Of a stretch of DNA of 40,153 nucleotides, positions 1 to 8,186 are shown piece after piece (the stretch's first letter is position 1; every line of letters starts with the position of its first letter). The position numbers and the translations under genes are program-made. The notes beneath the pieces are model-generated. The model saw nothing but the letters and a program-made list of their open reading frames with translations, was not told the origin of the DNA and searched no databases. Source of the DNA: JAGLQQ01 sp043806135 (GTDB lineage: Bacteria; Omnitrophota; Gorgyraeia; B26-G9); NCBI GenBank assembly GCA_043806135.1, contig JAZDHG010000039.1, positions 1 to 40,153 of the forward strand, in the 5' to 3' direction.

Positions 1-1
1 A

Positions 2-124
2 ATTTTACAAATTTTTAGTGTTACTATTTTTGAGAAAGTGTCTATATTGCAACTACTTACAGATTTTGAATACAATAACAAATTAACTGATTCTTGTAAC
101 CAACTAGAATTATTTGACTTATAA
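2..124 (+). mobile_element. IS4-family transposase, C-terminal end (cut by window edge)
   Basis: Reading from base 2, an open frame runs into the window from the left and stops at 122-124. The last residues include FEKVSILQLLTDFEY and end in QLELFDL. This type of ending (FEK.....LL followed by QL.LFDL at the terminus) is what I recall for IS4-family transposases of the DUF4372 group, so the window seems to begin inside such an insertion sequence. The sequence just after the stop (GGACACTAGTGATA, 126-139) may be its end. A diverged relative lies on the minus strand at 9496-9736. Only about 40 residues are visible, so the family call rests on similarity from memory and on the internal second copy. 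Confidence 0.5.
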
Positions 125-159
125 CCGGACACTAGTGATAACTTGTAACTAGTAATAAA

Positions 160-933
160 TCATATTTTTAATGTAATGCCTACGGGGCAATGATCAGATC
201 CGTAGACCTCCTTCAGAATAAAAGCTTTACTTATATGCTTTATATATTTCACATCCGCAAAGAAATAATCCAGTCTCCATCCCACATTCCTCTCGCGTGC
301 GCTGGTTTTATAATCCCACCAGGAATAATGCCCCGGCTCCTTATTAAAATGCCGGAATGTATCACAGAACCCCATAGCAATAAACTCATCAATCAGCATA
401 CGCTCCTGGGGAAGAAATCCGGAAACCTTGCTGTTTTCTTTCGGCCGGGCAAGATCGATTTCCGTATGAGCCGTATTAAAATCACCGCAGCAGATAATTA
501 TTTTTTTCTTCTTCCGCAGTGTTTTTATATGATCAAAAAACATACGGTAAAAATCCAGTTTGTAATCAAGTCTCTCGCTTGAGCTGCTGCCGTTAGGAAA
601 ATAAGTATTCACCATGAAAAACCCTGGATATTCAAGCGTTATGCTGCGCCCTTCATTATCAAAAATCTTTTTCCCAAAGCCGAAACCTGCATTGAGAGGT
701 TTTTCCCTTGTATAAACCGAAACTCCGCTGTATCCCAAACGCCGTGCTGAATTCCAGTAAGCAGAATATCCTGCCGGTTCTTTTAATCTGCTGTTAAGCT
801 GAGCCGGATTTGCTTTTGTCTCCTGAAGGGCCAGGATATCCGGCTTAACCGAGCCTAACCAATCAAGAAATCCTTTTTTTTCGGCTGCCCTTATCCCGTT
901 AACATTCCATGACAATATCTTATACTCATTCAT
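160..933 (-). CDS. xth: Exodeoxyribonuclease III (ExoA/Xth-type AP endonuclease)
   Basis: 257 residues, the usual length for the bacterial ExoIII/ExoA family. These Mg-dependent enzymes cut DNA 5' to abasic sites and trim 3' ends in base-excision repair. Motifs are intact and in order: LSWNVNGIRA near residues 7-16 (metal-binding Asn), LQETKA with the catalytic Glu at 38, the GDFNTAH segment in the middle (catalytic Asp and Asn), the R.DYFF motif, and the C-terminal GSDHCP containing the catalytic His. The gene lies 5 bp downstream of the DUF3108 gene on the same strand, so the two are probably cotranscribed. Its stop lies only about 35 bp from the IS4-like transposase tail. Nothing is missing; an active repair nuclease is expected. 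Confidence 0.95.
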   Translation of the reverse strand: MNEYKILSWNVNGIRAAEKKGFLDWLGSVKPDILALQETKANPAQLNSRLKEPAGYSAYWNSARRLGYSGVSVYTREKPLNAGFGFGKKIFDNEGRSITLEYPGFFMVNTYFPNGSSSSERLDYKLDFYRMFFDHIKTLRKKKKIIICCGDFNTAHTEIDLARPKENSKVSGFLPQERMLIDEFIAMGFCDTFRHFNKEPGHYSWWDYKTSARERNVGWRLDYFFADVKYIKHISKAFILKEVYGSDHCPVGITLKI

Positions 934-938
934 GTTTT

Positions 939-1760
939 TTAATGACTGTTTTGCCCTTTTTTCTCAGGCAGAGAGTACCCGCTCATTAAAAGCTTATACC
1001 CAAGGATACCTCCTGTCCCTTCCAGTTTTAAAGGAACCCTGTTTTCATCAGTGCTTACCCATATTTTTATCTGTGCCGGCCTGCTTTCAAAATAATACGC
1101 CTGAAAATCTCCCGCAGGAACTTTGACTGTTTCAATAGCGGAGAGCACGATCTCATATTTTCGCTGCGGCAGATTAACCTCAAAAGACCACCCGATCTCA
1201 AGATTTTTTTTATTTCGCACAACATACGGCAGCAGGATAGAGTTATGGATCGGTGCATCCTTCTTTATTACATGTTCTTCTTTGGTAAATCTTTCTCTAG
1301 TTATCCTGAGCACAAATTTTTCCTGGTCATACTCCTCTGTTATATTTTCCGGCTTCAAAAATTGAGAAACATGGCGTTCAACCAGTATCGGCAAAAAGTT
1401 TTCAGTGTCACAGTAAATAGTCTCTTTGTCACTAAAACGCAAAGCCTTGGTCTGACATGTTATCAAATGAACCATACGGCCCTTAAACATCATCTTCTTT
1501 ATGTGATTATATTTAGCATTTCCCAGTTTCACTTTACCAAGATAAACATCATAATCGATCTGCTCCCCTACCCTGTCTTTTGGGCCGTATTCTTTTACCA
1601 TTTCCTGCACATTTTGAGATTCGCGCCCGGAAAATTCATCCATTTCAGGTGAATGCCAGAAAGAGAAAAAGGCAATCATCAGAAAAAGTATCAGCAGCAG
1701 CCGCGCTCTTCTTTGCCAGCGCTTATATGGAGGTGAAAGATAAGGGAAATAGTGTCTCAA
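939..1760 (-). CDS. DUF3108 domain-containing exported protein
   Basis: 273 residues. A basic N-terminus (YKRWQRRAR) precedes one hydrophobic segment at about 20-37 (LLLILFLMIAFFSF), giving a membrane anchor or uncleaved signal. The rest is the periplasmic-type DUF3108 fold: VGEQIDYDVYLGKVKLG opens the domain and later strands are of the type YEIVLSAIETVKVPAGDFQAYYFES, the 'V.VPAG.F.....' signature of that family. Family members are beta-rich outer-envelope or periplasmic proteins of unknown biochemical role. The start codon is TTG with AGAGGT a few bases upstream. The stop is 5 bp from exonuclease III, suggesting one transcript, though no functional link is obvious. Confidence 0.75.
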   Translation of the reverse strand: MRHYFPYLSPPYKRWQRRARLLLILFLMIAFFSFWHSPEMDEFSGRESQNVQEMVKEYGPKDRVGEQIDYDVYLGKVKLGNAKYNHIKKMMFKGRMVHLITCQTKALRFSDKETIYCDTENFLPILVERHVSQFLKPENITEEYDQEKFVLRITRERFTKEEHVIKKDAPIHNSILLPYVVRNKKNLEIGWSFEVNLPQRKYEIVLSAIETVKVPAGDFQAYYFESRPAQIKIWVSTDENRVPLKLEGTGGILGYKLLMSGYSLPEKKGQNSH

Positions 1761-1777
1761 GCGGACCTCTAAAAAAA

Positions 1778-1809
1778 AGTTACAAGTGACGAATTACGAG
1801 TTACAAGTT
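1778..1809. repeat. Degenerate GTAACT/CGTMAC tract
   Basis: A short stretch made of repeats of 'gttacaagt / gaattacga / gttacaagt'. Its reverse complement closely resembles 24311-24342 (actcgtaactcatcattcgtcactcataactt type). Both tracts lie in intergenic gaps next to gene ends. No function is visible. Confidence 0.4.
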
Positions 1810-1850
1810 AAATATACTATTGCAATCTCAAGTTAACACTTCAAGGACAT

Positions 1851-1960
1851 GGAAACTGTTTTCCCGGATTTAAACATTGGTTTTGACAAGGATGTCAAAA
1901 ACCATTGTTTTCCTCACAGTCCTGCCTGAGGCAGGACGAGAATGAGGGAAAATAGTTTTC
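1851..1960. repeat. Three-stem palindromic intergenic element
   Basis: The outer arms (1851-1865 and 1946-1960) are a 15-bp inverted repeat with two mismatches. Inside are two further hairpins: TGGTTTTGACA...TGTCAAAAACCA (about 1878-1904) and CCTGCCTGAGGCAGG (1921-1935). The element could fold as a three-way junction in DNA or RNA. It lies downstream of the CPBP protease operon and upstream of the DUF3108 gene on the minus strand. A similar outer-stem-plus-two-hairpins layout, with different sequence, occurs at 19878-19967. Confidence 0.5.
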
Positions 1961-2163
1961 ATTTCCTGTATCCCTTAATTTTGTCAACACCAAGTTACAA
2001 TAATACAGTTGAAAATTAAACTCTTAAACGACTGTCCTCAATATGATTTTAAAAGCTTATTTCTCTTTTGTTTTTTTTGAGCAAAAAAATTGCTTTAATT
2101 GAAAAAATTAATCAGGTTCACTTCAATTAATGCTCATTGCATCTTTAAAATACTTAAAAATAC

Positions 2164-2358
2164 GGTTCTTTCTTGTTTAAGTTGAAGAAAGAACCTGATT
2201 ACACCGATTAAAATCCCGATTACACTGAATATACTAATAGAAATTAATCGCTGAAATCTTTTAATAATCTCTGTAATCATGGGGCATTCTTAATTTGTTT
2301 TAATAACCTATAAATCATTGTGTTATATAAATTTATTCAATTTAATTAAGAATGACCC
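2164..2358 (-). repeat. 'GATTACA'-type dispersed element, copy 1
   Basis: About 195 bp. Read on the minus strand it starts with a GGGTCATTCTTAATT...AATTAAGAATGCCCC inverted repeat, continues through a tract of GATTACA-like words, and ends in a GGTTCTTTC...GAAAGAACC hairpin. The same order and most of the sequence recur on the plus strand at 19501-19698, and the last hairpin recurs alone at 12563-12585. No open frame is shared between the copies. With the element at 1851-1960 it accounts for most of the 600-bp gap 1790-2387; the remainder (1961-2163) is AT-rich with nothing recognisable. Confidence 0.75.
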
Positions 2359-2387
2359 AAAAATACTGCTAAAAATTTAACCTCGCC

Positions 2388-4016
2388 TCAAGAAAGTTTC
2401 CCTTGTTTACGGCTAATAAACATCACCAGGGGAACAGGTAAAAATACTATACCCACAACCACAATGCCTGAGATCATAAAATAAGCATTTTGAGACTTGA
2501 TCAGCGGCAATCCCACCAACGCAGCGTCAATAACAAAATGAGTTATCAATACTGCCTCCAGTCCGTATTTTAAGAACACTATCCCAAACGCGATACCGGC
2601 AATAGTCAGCTCTATCCCGCGTACATATGCAGGAAAAACCGGATAGTTGGAATGTGCAAACGCCCATATCAAAGCAGGGATCAGGACGCCCAACCAGGTC
2701 AGTTTCATATATTTCTTAAAAAATGATATGGCAAATAAACGAAACATAAATTCCTCACTTACAGCTGCCCCCACGGCCACAGTAAGCGGAAATAAAAAAG
2801 GCATGCTTGTACCGAGAATATTCGAATACTCTGCTTCCGGGGGCATCCAGATATTTAAATATTTAGTCCCTAAAAGATAGAATAAGCTGATATATCCCAG
2901 GAATATAAATGCCAGGCTGTAACCGACCACAAATGTTTCCAGTATTTTCCCTTTTTCCGGACTTCCTGTACGGATAGCTTCCAAAACAGGCATTTTCACT
3001 TTCAGTACCTCATCGGCTATCGATTGCCCCGAACTGCCGAAAAGAAAGATTATCAGGCCGATCAAGAGAGCGCCGACAAACATGCTCCCTGCGGAAATGG
3101 CCATAAAAACCCCTTTACTCATTGTATCCGGATAAGCACTCCATAAAAGAGGGATGCTGTTTAAAAAATCAAAAACTGTAATTATACTGACAAACACTCC
3201 GAAAAACAGTCCGAATTTCCAGTTCACTTTATCCTTTTTAAACTGGATCACCAAAACAACTATTGCCGCAATAAAGAGAAAGAACATAAAGATTGTAGTT
3301 ATAATAGAAAGCACCTGGCCTAAGGATATGTCTTTTTGCAGGTCGCGCGTAAATTCTTCCGGAATATCCAGATATCCTGTTAAATAGCCAAGCTTGTCGC
3401 CATAAATTGAAACACTTAAGCGCAAATGCGCTTTATCAATAGCATAATCCTTCTTTTCCCAGACAAAATAGTAGTCTGTCCTGTTCTTCTGCTCCTTTGT
3501 ATTATTTTCCTTTAATTCATAACCGGATAAGTTTACCCCCTGTTCTTGCAATTTTTTTTCTGCTAATGACTTTGCCTGTTTAAAATCAAGCTTTGCCCCT
3601 GGGGCATCATCCAGTAAAGAGTGATGAAAATTAATGATCCTCCCTGATGACGGATCAACGTCGCAATAAAATCCCTCTTTATCAAGTTCCTTATACCAGC
3701 GCACACTCCAAAACCATATCGGAATCCCTGAGCGTATCAGGTCATTTGATTTCTTTATACCCTGAGTTTTCTGCAAATAAACAGAGGCCGGATAATCCGA
3801 ATCAAACAAAATTGTCCTCTCAAAACCCTGCAGTTCATATCCCTGTCCCTTAACAAAAGCAGTGGCAATATCTAGTACTTCCTGTCTGTTAAGACGTATA
3901 TCTATAGAGGCAATAGGAAAAGCGTGATTAAAAAGGAAGACAAAAGCAATCAGGCCTATAAAACCTATGCAAACCCATGCAATTAATGATATTTTTTTCT
4001 TGATCATAAAATTCAC
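2388..4016 (-). CDS. CPBP-family intramembrane metalloprotease with PepSY-like ectodomain
   Basis: 542 residues. A first membrane helix (about 8-30) is followed by roughly 200 extracytoplasmic residues resembling PepSY/YpeB-type inhibitory modules (RQEVLDIATAFVKGQGY..., VDPSSGRIINFHH, FKQAKSLAEKKLQEQG). Several membrane helices then lead into the C-terminal CPBP (Abi/Rce1-type) domain. Its catalytic motifs are present: EEFMFR (Glu421, Glu422, Arg426), FAHSN (His455) and HFVID (His493, Asp497). Family members are membrane-embedded glutamic/metallo-proteases that cleave prenylated proteins or peptides. The fused ectodomain is an unusual addition and suggests regulated proteolysis, which is inference. 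The small membrane protein gene 27 bp upstream is probably cotranscribed. Confidence 0.8.
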   Translation of the reverse strand: MNFMIKKKISLIAWVCIGFIGLIAFVFLFNHAFPIASIDIRLNRQEVLDIATAFVKGQGYELQGFERTILFDSDYPASVYLQKTQGIKKSNDLIRSGIPIWFWSVRWYKELDKEGFYCDVDPSSGRIINFHHSLLDDAPGAKLDFKQAKSLAEKKLQEQGVNLSGYELKENNTKEQKNRTDYYFVWEKKDYAIDKAHLRLSVSIYGDKLGYLTGYLDIPEEFTRDLQKDISLGQVLSIITTIFMFFLFIAAIVVLVIQFKKDKVNWKFGLFFGVFVSIITVFDFLNSIPLLWSAYPDTMSKGVFMAISAGSMFVGALLIGLIIFLFGSSGQSIADEVLKVKMPVLEAIRTGSPEKGKILETFVVGYSLAFIFLGYISLFYLLGTKYLNIWMPPEAEYSNILGTSMPFLFPLTVAVGAAVSEEFMFRLFAISFFKKYMKLTWLGVLIPALIWAFAHSNYPVFPAYVRGIELTIAGIAFGIVFLKYGLEAVLITHFVIDAALVGLPLIKSQNAYFMISGIVVVGIVFLPVPLVMFISRKQGKLS

Positions 4017-4043
4017 TTTCCGTTTTAATTATTCTCAAAAATC

Positions 4044-4298
4044 TTAAGGGAATAAACGTCTGGTATACATACTGCCGTCTTTGGAGCGTTCAATCTTCCA
4101 TATTTCTAAATTAGGGCTGTACTCTATCCCATAATAAATACTGGGGTTAAGCCTTGAAGACAAAACAATGTCATAATTTTTAAAATCAAATTTTAAGGAA
4201 AATAAAAAGAGAACTACCACAATAAGCATACAGAAAACAAGCATCAAAAGACGGCTTACATCTAAAACAGAATCTAAAAGATTGCTTTTGCCTGCCAA
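4044..4298 (-). CDS. Small single-pass membrane protein, function unknown
   Basis: 84 residues with one strongly hydrophobic segment at about 16-36 (LLMLVFCMLIVVVLFLFSL) and a short hydrophilic C-terminus rich in aromatic residues. I do not recognise a family. The start is TTG with AGGAG seven bases upstream. The gene ends 27 bp before the CPBP-protease gene, so it is the leading gene of a two-gene unit and may encode a partner or substrate of that protease (inference from position only). Confidence 0.6.
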   Translation of the reverse strand: MAGKSNLLDSVLDVSRLLMLVFCMLIVVVLFLFSLKFDFKNYDIVLSSRLNPSIYYGIEYSPNLEIWKIERSKDGSMYTRRLFP

Positions 4299-4429
4299 CG
4301 ATATCTCCTGTTAATTAACACCTGTTATCCTTTAACCCAGCACCTCAACTCAAAGATACCTCAATTATCAAGTATAATACCCTTTATTGCTTTGTCTGTA
4401 AATAAATTTCTCTTTAAAAATATTTGCTC

Positions 4430-4850
4430 TTATTTTTCAGCCGGCCGGTTATTTACAAGTTCAGCTTCCATTAGACCAGCAAAGGCTCTCTCCTGGATGT
4501 TAAGCCCGCTTTTTTTAAGTTTTGGTTAAAATTTTTCCATAATTGCTCTGCGATATAAGTTAACGCGGCATTATCAAAGCCGGGGCAATTACCTTTTTTA
4601 GTATCTGCGCAAAGCGTAAATTGAAAGACGCTAAACAACTCCCCTTTGACTTGTTTTATATTCAAATTCATTTTCTCTCGGCTATCAGCAAATATCCTCA
4701 AGTTTAACACCTTCATAGCCAAATACTCTAAATCCCGTTCTTTGTCACCTTTATTGATACCGACAGCAAAAGTTCTTTTCCTGTTTCAGCCATTTCATTA
4801 TTCTTCACTATAATCTTTACTTTTTTTACACGCTGAAGAAGTGCAGGCAT
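4430..4850 (-). pseudogene. dtd: D-aminoacyl-tRNA deacylase, broken by two frameshifts
   Basis: Three consecutive pieces in different frames reconstruct a DTD of about 140 residues, near the family length. The first starts at ATG 4848-4850 (MPALLQRVKKVKI...GKELLLSV). The next resumes in another frame with GINKGDKERDLEYLAMKVLNLRIF and runs through GELFSVFQFTLCADTKKG; its longest open part is 4471-4722. The last resumes as ERAFAGLMEAELVNNRPAEK and stops at 4430-4432. DTD normally hydrolyses D-amino acids from mischarged tRNA. Besides the two shifts, conserved residues are altered: SQFTL reads FQFTL and the NxGPVT loop carrying the catalytic Gly-cisPro reads NNRPAE. This supports genuine decay rather than sequencing error. 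A MITE-like element begins about 17 bp upstream of the start. Confidence 0.8.
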
Positions 4851-4866
4851 TTTTTTCTCGTCTATT

Positions 4867-5020
4867 TAGGGTCTGCTGAAAAATGTATTTTTGTTAAAAA
4901 GTGCAGGGTTTTTAACATTTTTATTCAAATATCGTGACTTTTGGGCATATTTTTACAGCTTGTCATGTTTAAATTACCGACGACAGATAAAGGCACATTT
5001 ACATTTTTCAGTGAACCCTA
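4867..5020. mobile_element. MITE-like element with 21-bp imperfect terminal inverted repeats
   Basis: The ends read TAGGGTCTGCTGAAAAATGT (from 4867) and, inverted, TAGGGTTCACTGAAAAATGT (ending 5020): 21-bp arms with three mismatches, 12 bp of them perfect. The 154-bp body has no convincing gene. Ends of the type GGGTCTGCTGAAAAA resemble those of some full-size insertion sequences, so this may be a non-autonomous derivative. Together with the terminator at 5147-5180 it accounts for the gap between the dtd remnant and the chemoreceptor gene. Confidence 0.5.
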
Positions 5021-5146
5021 TTTAATAAATCTCAATTTTATATTCTGTCTTTCTAAAACCAACCGCTTTTTGCCTTTTGCTATTAGCTTGGGAGAATACA
5101 AACGCATTAGTCAACTATTATAGAGGATGTATATTAGAAAAATAAA

Positions 5147-5180
5147 GAAAAAACAGTATCAAATTAATTGATACTGTTTA
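5147..5180 (-). terminator. Rho-independent terminator of the chemoreceptor gene
   Basis: Read on the minus strand, a 12-bp stem (AAACAGTATCAA / TTGATACTGTTT) is followed directly by TTTTCTTTATTTTT. It lies about 100 bp after the stop of the methyl-accepting chemotaxis gene. Confidence 0.65.
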
Positions 5181-5277
5181 TAAAGTAAATTAATAATAAA
5201 CTATTCAACATTCATTAAATTACTACGTGACATCGTAAGCATGTGAAAATTTTTCTAAATCCGATTCGTTACGAAAA

Positions 5278-7968
5278 TTATTTTACTACAAACTGTCCAA
5301 CCTGTTCCTGAAGCTGGCCGACAACTACAACCAAGTCATCCGCACTGGATGTCAATTCTTCCATAGAAGCGGACATCTCCTGTGTAGAAGAAGAAACCTG
5401 TTCTGTTGAAGAAGCATTTTCTTGAGAAACGCAGCTAATCTCAGAAATAGCTTCCACTACTCGTTCTGTACCTTTAAGCTGTTCCGGAATTATTCTGGAT
5501 ATTTCAGATACCATTTTTGCGACACTTTTGCTAGCTTCAGCTATTCTTGATTGGACCTCATTTGCCTGTTCAGCGATTTTTCTTCCTTCTTCGGTTTCTT
5601 TTTGCCCGTCTTCGATTAATGTTACGACTGTATCAACTTCTCCCTGAACTCCCTGTATCAGATCCGTAATTTTTTTTGCTGATTTACTTGAGCCCTCTGC
5701 CAGTTTTCTTACTTCCTCGGCAACTACAGCAAAGCCGCGGCCCGCTTCACCGGCACGCGCAGCTTCAATAGCAGCGTTAAGCGCCAATAGATTTGTCTGA
5801 TCGGCAAAAGAATTAATTGTATCGCTAATTTCCCCAATCTTTTCAGAGCGCTTTCCTAACTCTTTCACCGCTGCCGCTGTTTTCTGCACAACAGAAGCAA
5901 TAAAAATCATCTTTTTTACCAACGCTTCATTTTCCTGTTTCCCCTTATCAGCTAAATCAGAAGTAACTATAACTATTTTTGTTACTTCTTTAGCCTTGAC
6001 GTCTATTTGTTTTAAAGAAACCATTACGCCGTCTATAATCTTTCCTGTTTCTTCTATCTTTGAAACTTGAGTAACCGCTCCTCTTGATATTTCCTGAATA
6101 GAAGTATTGATGGATTGCAAAGAAGCATTAGCCTGTTGTGTTACCACAGCAAAGTTTTTCGCGCTCGAATCAATCTTACCGGAAGATTTTTTTATGACTT
6201 TAGTCATATCCGCAAAACTATCCATGAAGCTGTCAAATGAATTTCCCACAGCACTTAATTCGTCATTTGTTTTCATATGCAGGCGTTCTGTTAAGTCCCC
6301 TTTACGCCGTGCCAAATCAACAACCCATTTATTAAGAAGAGCATTAAGAGTATTTAAATTCTGCACAATAAATTTAGACAGTAATATAGCTATAGTTAAT
6401 CCTAGCAAAATAACCACTAATGAGCTAATGCCGATGCTGCCGGACGAAGAACCCACTACCTGACGTGTCGTATCACTTGCCTGCTGCGCCTCTAAATTTA
6501 CCTCATCAACCGTAGTTTTCACCATTTCATTAATTTGCTTAATATACCCTTCAACTTCTTTAGCTATGTTTTCGCTTTCTTTCAAATCCATTAGCAGCAT
6601 GCGGCGCATTTTTAAAATACCGTCCTGGCCAAGAATAAAACTTTCCATTTGATTAAGAAATTTTTTAAGGTTATTAATCTCATTCGCGCCTATTAAACCC
6701 GTTAGAACCGCCAGTTGTTCACGTCCGGAAGACATCTGGCCGGAAAATTTATCTTGTAAAGGGACAAGCAAATCCAAATTATCGCAGTTTATTATTCCCT
6801 CAACCGTAGCTGTGGCCATAGCGATATCGCCTCTTAATAAAAATAGAGCTTTTGTCAAAGGCATGGTCTCATCAACAATTTTGCTATAAGATTTATCGAT
6901 ACTCTTTGTCTTTTCCAGCCCTTCCTTAATACTTTTATTGGCGCTGGCAGTATCCACCATAATACTAAATTCAAAATCATCAACTAAACCATCAATTAAG
7001 GAAATCATTTCCTCATTATTTTTCCCTAATTCCTCTTCGATAAGACTAATCTGGGCACTTTTGCCTGTACCTTGTTGTTTAATATTTTCCTCAACCGCTT
7101 TTTTAAGATTGCCAAGAACTAAATTTCTGTAATTATCGGATGCTGCTTGGATCTTTACTATTTTTTTAATATCAACCGCGTTAGTTGTCTTCAGATTCTC
7201 TAAGCGCCCCTTAATATGAGTCATGGCAGCAATAAACTTATCTTCATGAATCGGTAACCTTTCCATCTTTTTAAGACTTATTATCCGTTCCACAATAGCA
7301 ACAGCCTCATAAAAACTCGCCTTCATTGTTAATAATCTTCTTACTGTCGGAAAATTAATCTGCGAAAGGTCATTATAGCTTTTAGACATAGACTCTGTAG
7401 CTTCAATCGCGCTTTTTATCCCTTTTTTCGCGCTGCCTTTTGCCAGCATTATTTCGAATTCGACATTGTCAACCTGTTCGGCTATAGAAGCAATTGTACT
7501 GTCGACAAGCAATAAAGTCCGTGCTTTTATTTGATCATTATTTATTTGATTTTCAAAACCCGCGAGAACGGTTTTATACACTTTTTCCTTTAGATTCATA
7601 AGTCTTTCAATCTGAGCATCTAAATTTTTAATGCGGGAGGTAATCTCTGTTTTTTTACTGAATTTTTCTTTTAGCACATCGCTGATTTCCGCCATCCTAT
7701 TTAACGCGATATCTATAATATCAGCCGCTTCTTTTGCCTGAGCATTATCTTTAGAAAATATCAAAGCTTTTAAATTTGAGCTTGCCATCCAAACAGAGCT
7801 GTCCAGTTCCTTGGCTTGTGTAGAGGCGGGAAAAAGATTATCACAAATATTATAAATGTTTTTACTAACCTTGGACATTGACCAAAAGCCCACAAATGCA
7901 ATTAAAAGGGTTAGTAATATAACAGTTCCAAACCCGCCTAAAAGTTTATCTCTGATTTTAAATGACAT
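5278..7968 (-). CDS. Methyl-accepting chemotaxis protein with repeated helical ectodomain
   Basis: 896 residues. Membrane helix 1 is at about 9-30 and helix 2 at about 512-535. A HAMP-like linker follows (DLTERLHMKTNDELSAVG), then a cytoplasmic signalling domain whose conserved tip is ADQTNLLALNAAIEAARAGE near 722-741, where receptors bind CheA/CheW. The periplasmic part is about 480 residues, far longer than common four-helix sensors. It contains clear internal repeats: VDNVEFEIM at 166 matches VDDFEFSIM at 329 and the similarity runs for about 94 residues; FPASTQAKELDSSVW at 46 looks like a third, diverged unit with the same spacing. No CheB/CheR or Che kinase genes are nearby. The upstream gene on the same strand is a periplasmic binding protein, a possible ligand-presenting partner. 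Confidence 0.92.
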   Translation of the reverse strand: MSFKIRDKLLGGFGTVILLTLLIAFVGFWSMSKVSKNIYNICDNLFPASTQAKELDSSVWMASSNLKALIFSKDNAQAKEAADIIDIALNRMAEISDVLKEKFSKKTEITSRIKNLDAQIERLMNLKEKVYKTVLAGFENQINNDQIKARTLLLVDSTIASIAEQVDNVEFEIMLAKGSAKKGIKSAIEATESMSKSYNDLSQINFPTVRRLLTMKASFYEAVAIVERIISLKKMERLPIHEDKFIAAMTHIKGRLENLKTTNAVDIKKIVKIQAASDNYRNLVLGNLKKAVEENIKQQGTGKSAQISLIEEELGKNNEEMISLIDGLVDDFEFSIMVDTASANKSIKEGLEKTKSIDKSYSKIVDETMPLTKALFLLRGDIAMATATVEGIINCDNLDLLVPLQDKFSGQMSSGREQLAVLTGLIGANEINNLKKFLNQMESFILGQDGILKMRRMLLMDLKESENIAKEVEGYIKQINEMVKTTVDEVNLEAQQASDTTRQVVGSSSGSIGISSLVVILLGLTIAILLSKFIVQNLNTLNALLNKWVVDLARRKGDLTERLHMKTNDELSAVGNSFDSFMDSFADMTKVIKKSSGKIDSSAKNFAVVTQQANASLQSINTSIQEISRGAVTQVSKIEETGKIIDGVMVSLKQIDVKAKEVTKIVIVTSDLADKGKQENEALVKKMIFIASVVQKTAAAVKELGKRSEKIGEISDTINSFADQTNLLALNAAIEAARAGEAGRGFAVVAEEVRKLAEGSSKSAKKITDLIQGVQGEVDTVVTLIEDGQKETEEGRKIAEQANEVQSRIAEASKSVAKMVSEISRIIPEQLKGTERVVEAISEISCVSQENASSTEQVSSSTQEMSASMEELTSSADDLVVVVGQLQEQVGQFVVK

Positions 7969-8186
7969 AAACCTAACCCTTTCATAAGATTTTTATGCAA
8001 GCGGCAATAAGATTGCTTACGCTGGGACCTTTCTACTGCTTCTAATTTTCTCTTAAAAAATAAACCTGCAATATCTTTTCTGGAACTCTCAAATACAGAA
8101 TTATAAAGCATTTTGTTTCAGCTTTTTCGTAAAGGCCTTGCGTGTTAATTATGCATAAGTTGAAGTTACAGGATTTATAATATAAA

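Noticed and set aside
4941..5123. 60-residue plus-strand frame in the MITE-like element
   Set aside because: It crosses the right end of the inverted-repeat element, has no ribosome site and no family.
7985..8045. Possible c-di-GMP riboswitch before the chemoreceptor gene
   Set aside because: A few words (ggtccc, gcgtaagc) recall the motif, but the required paired stems and GCAAA/CGCAAAGC core are absent.
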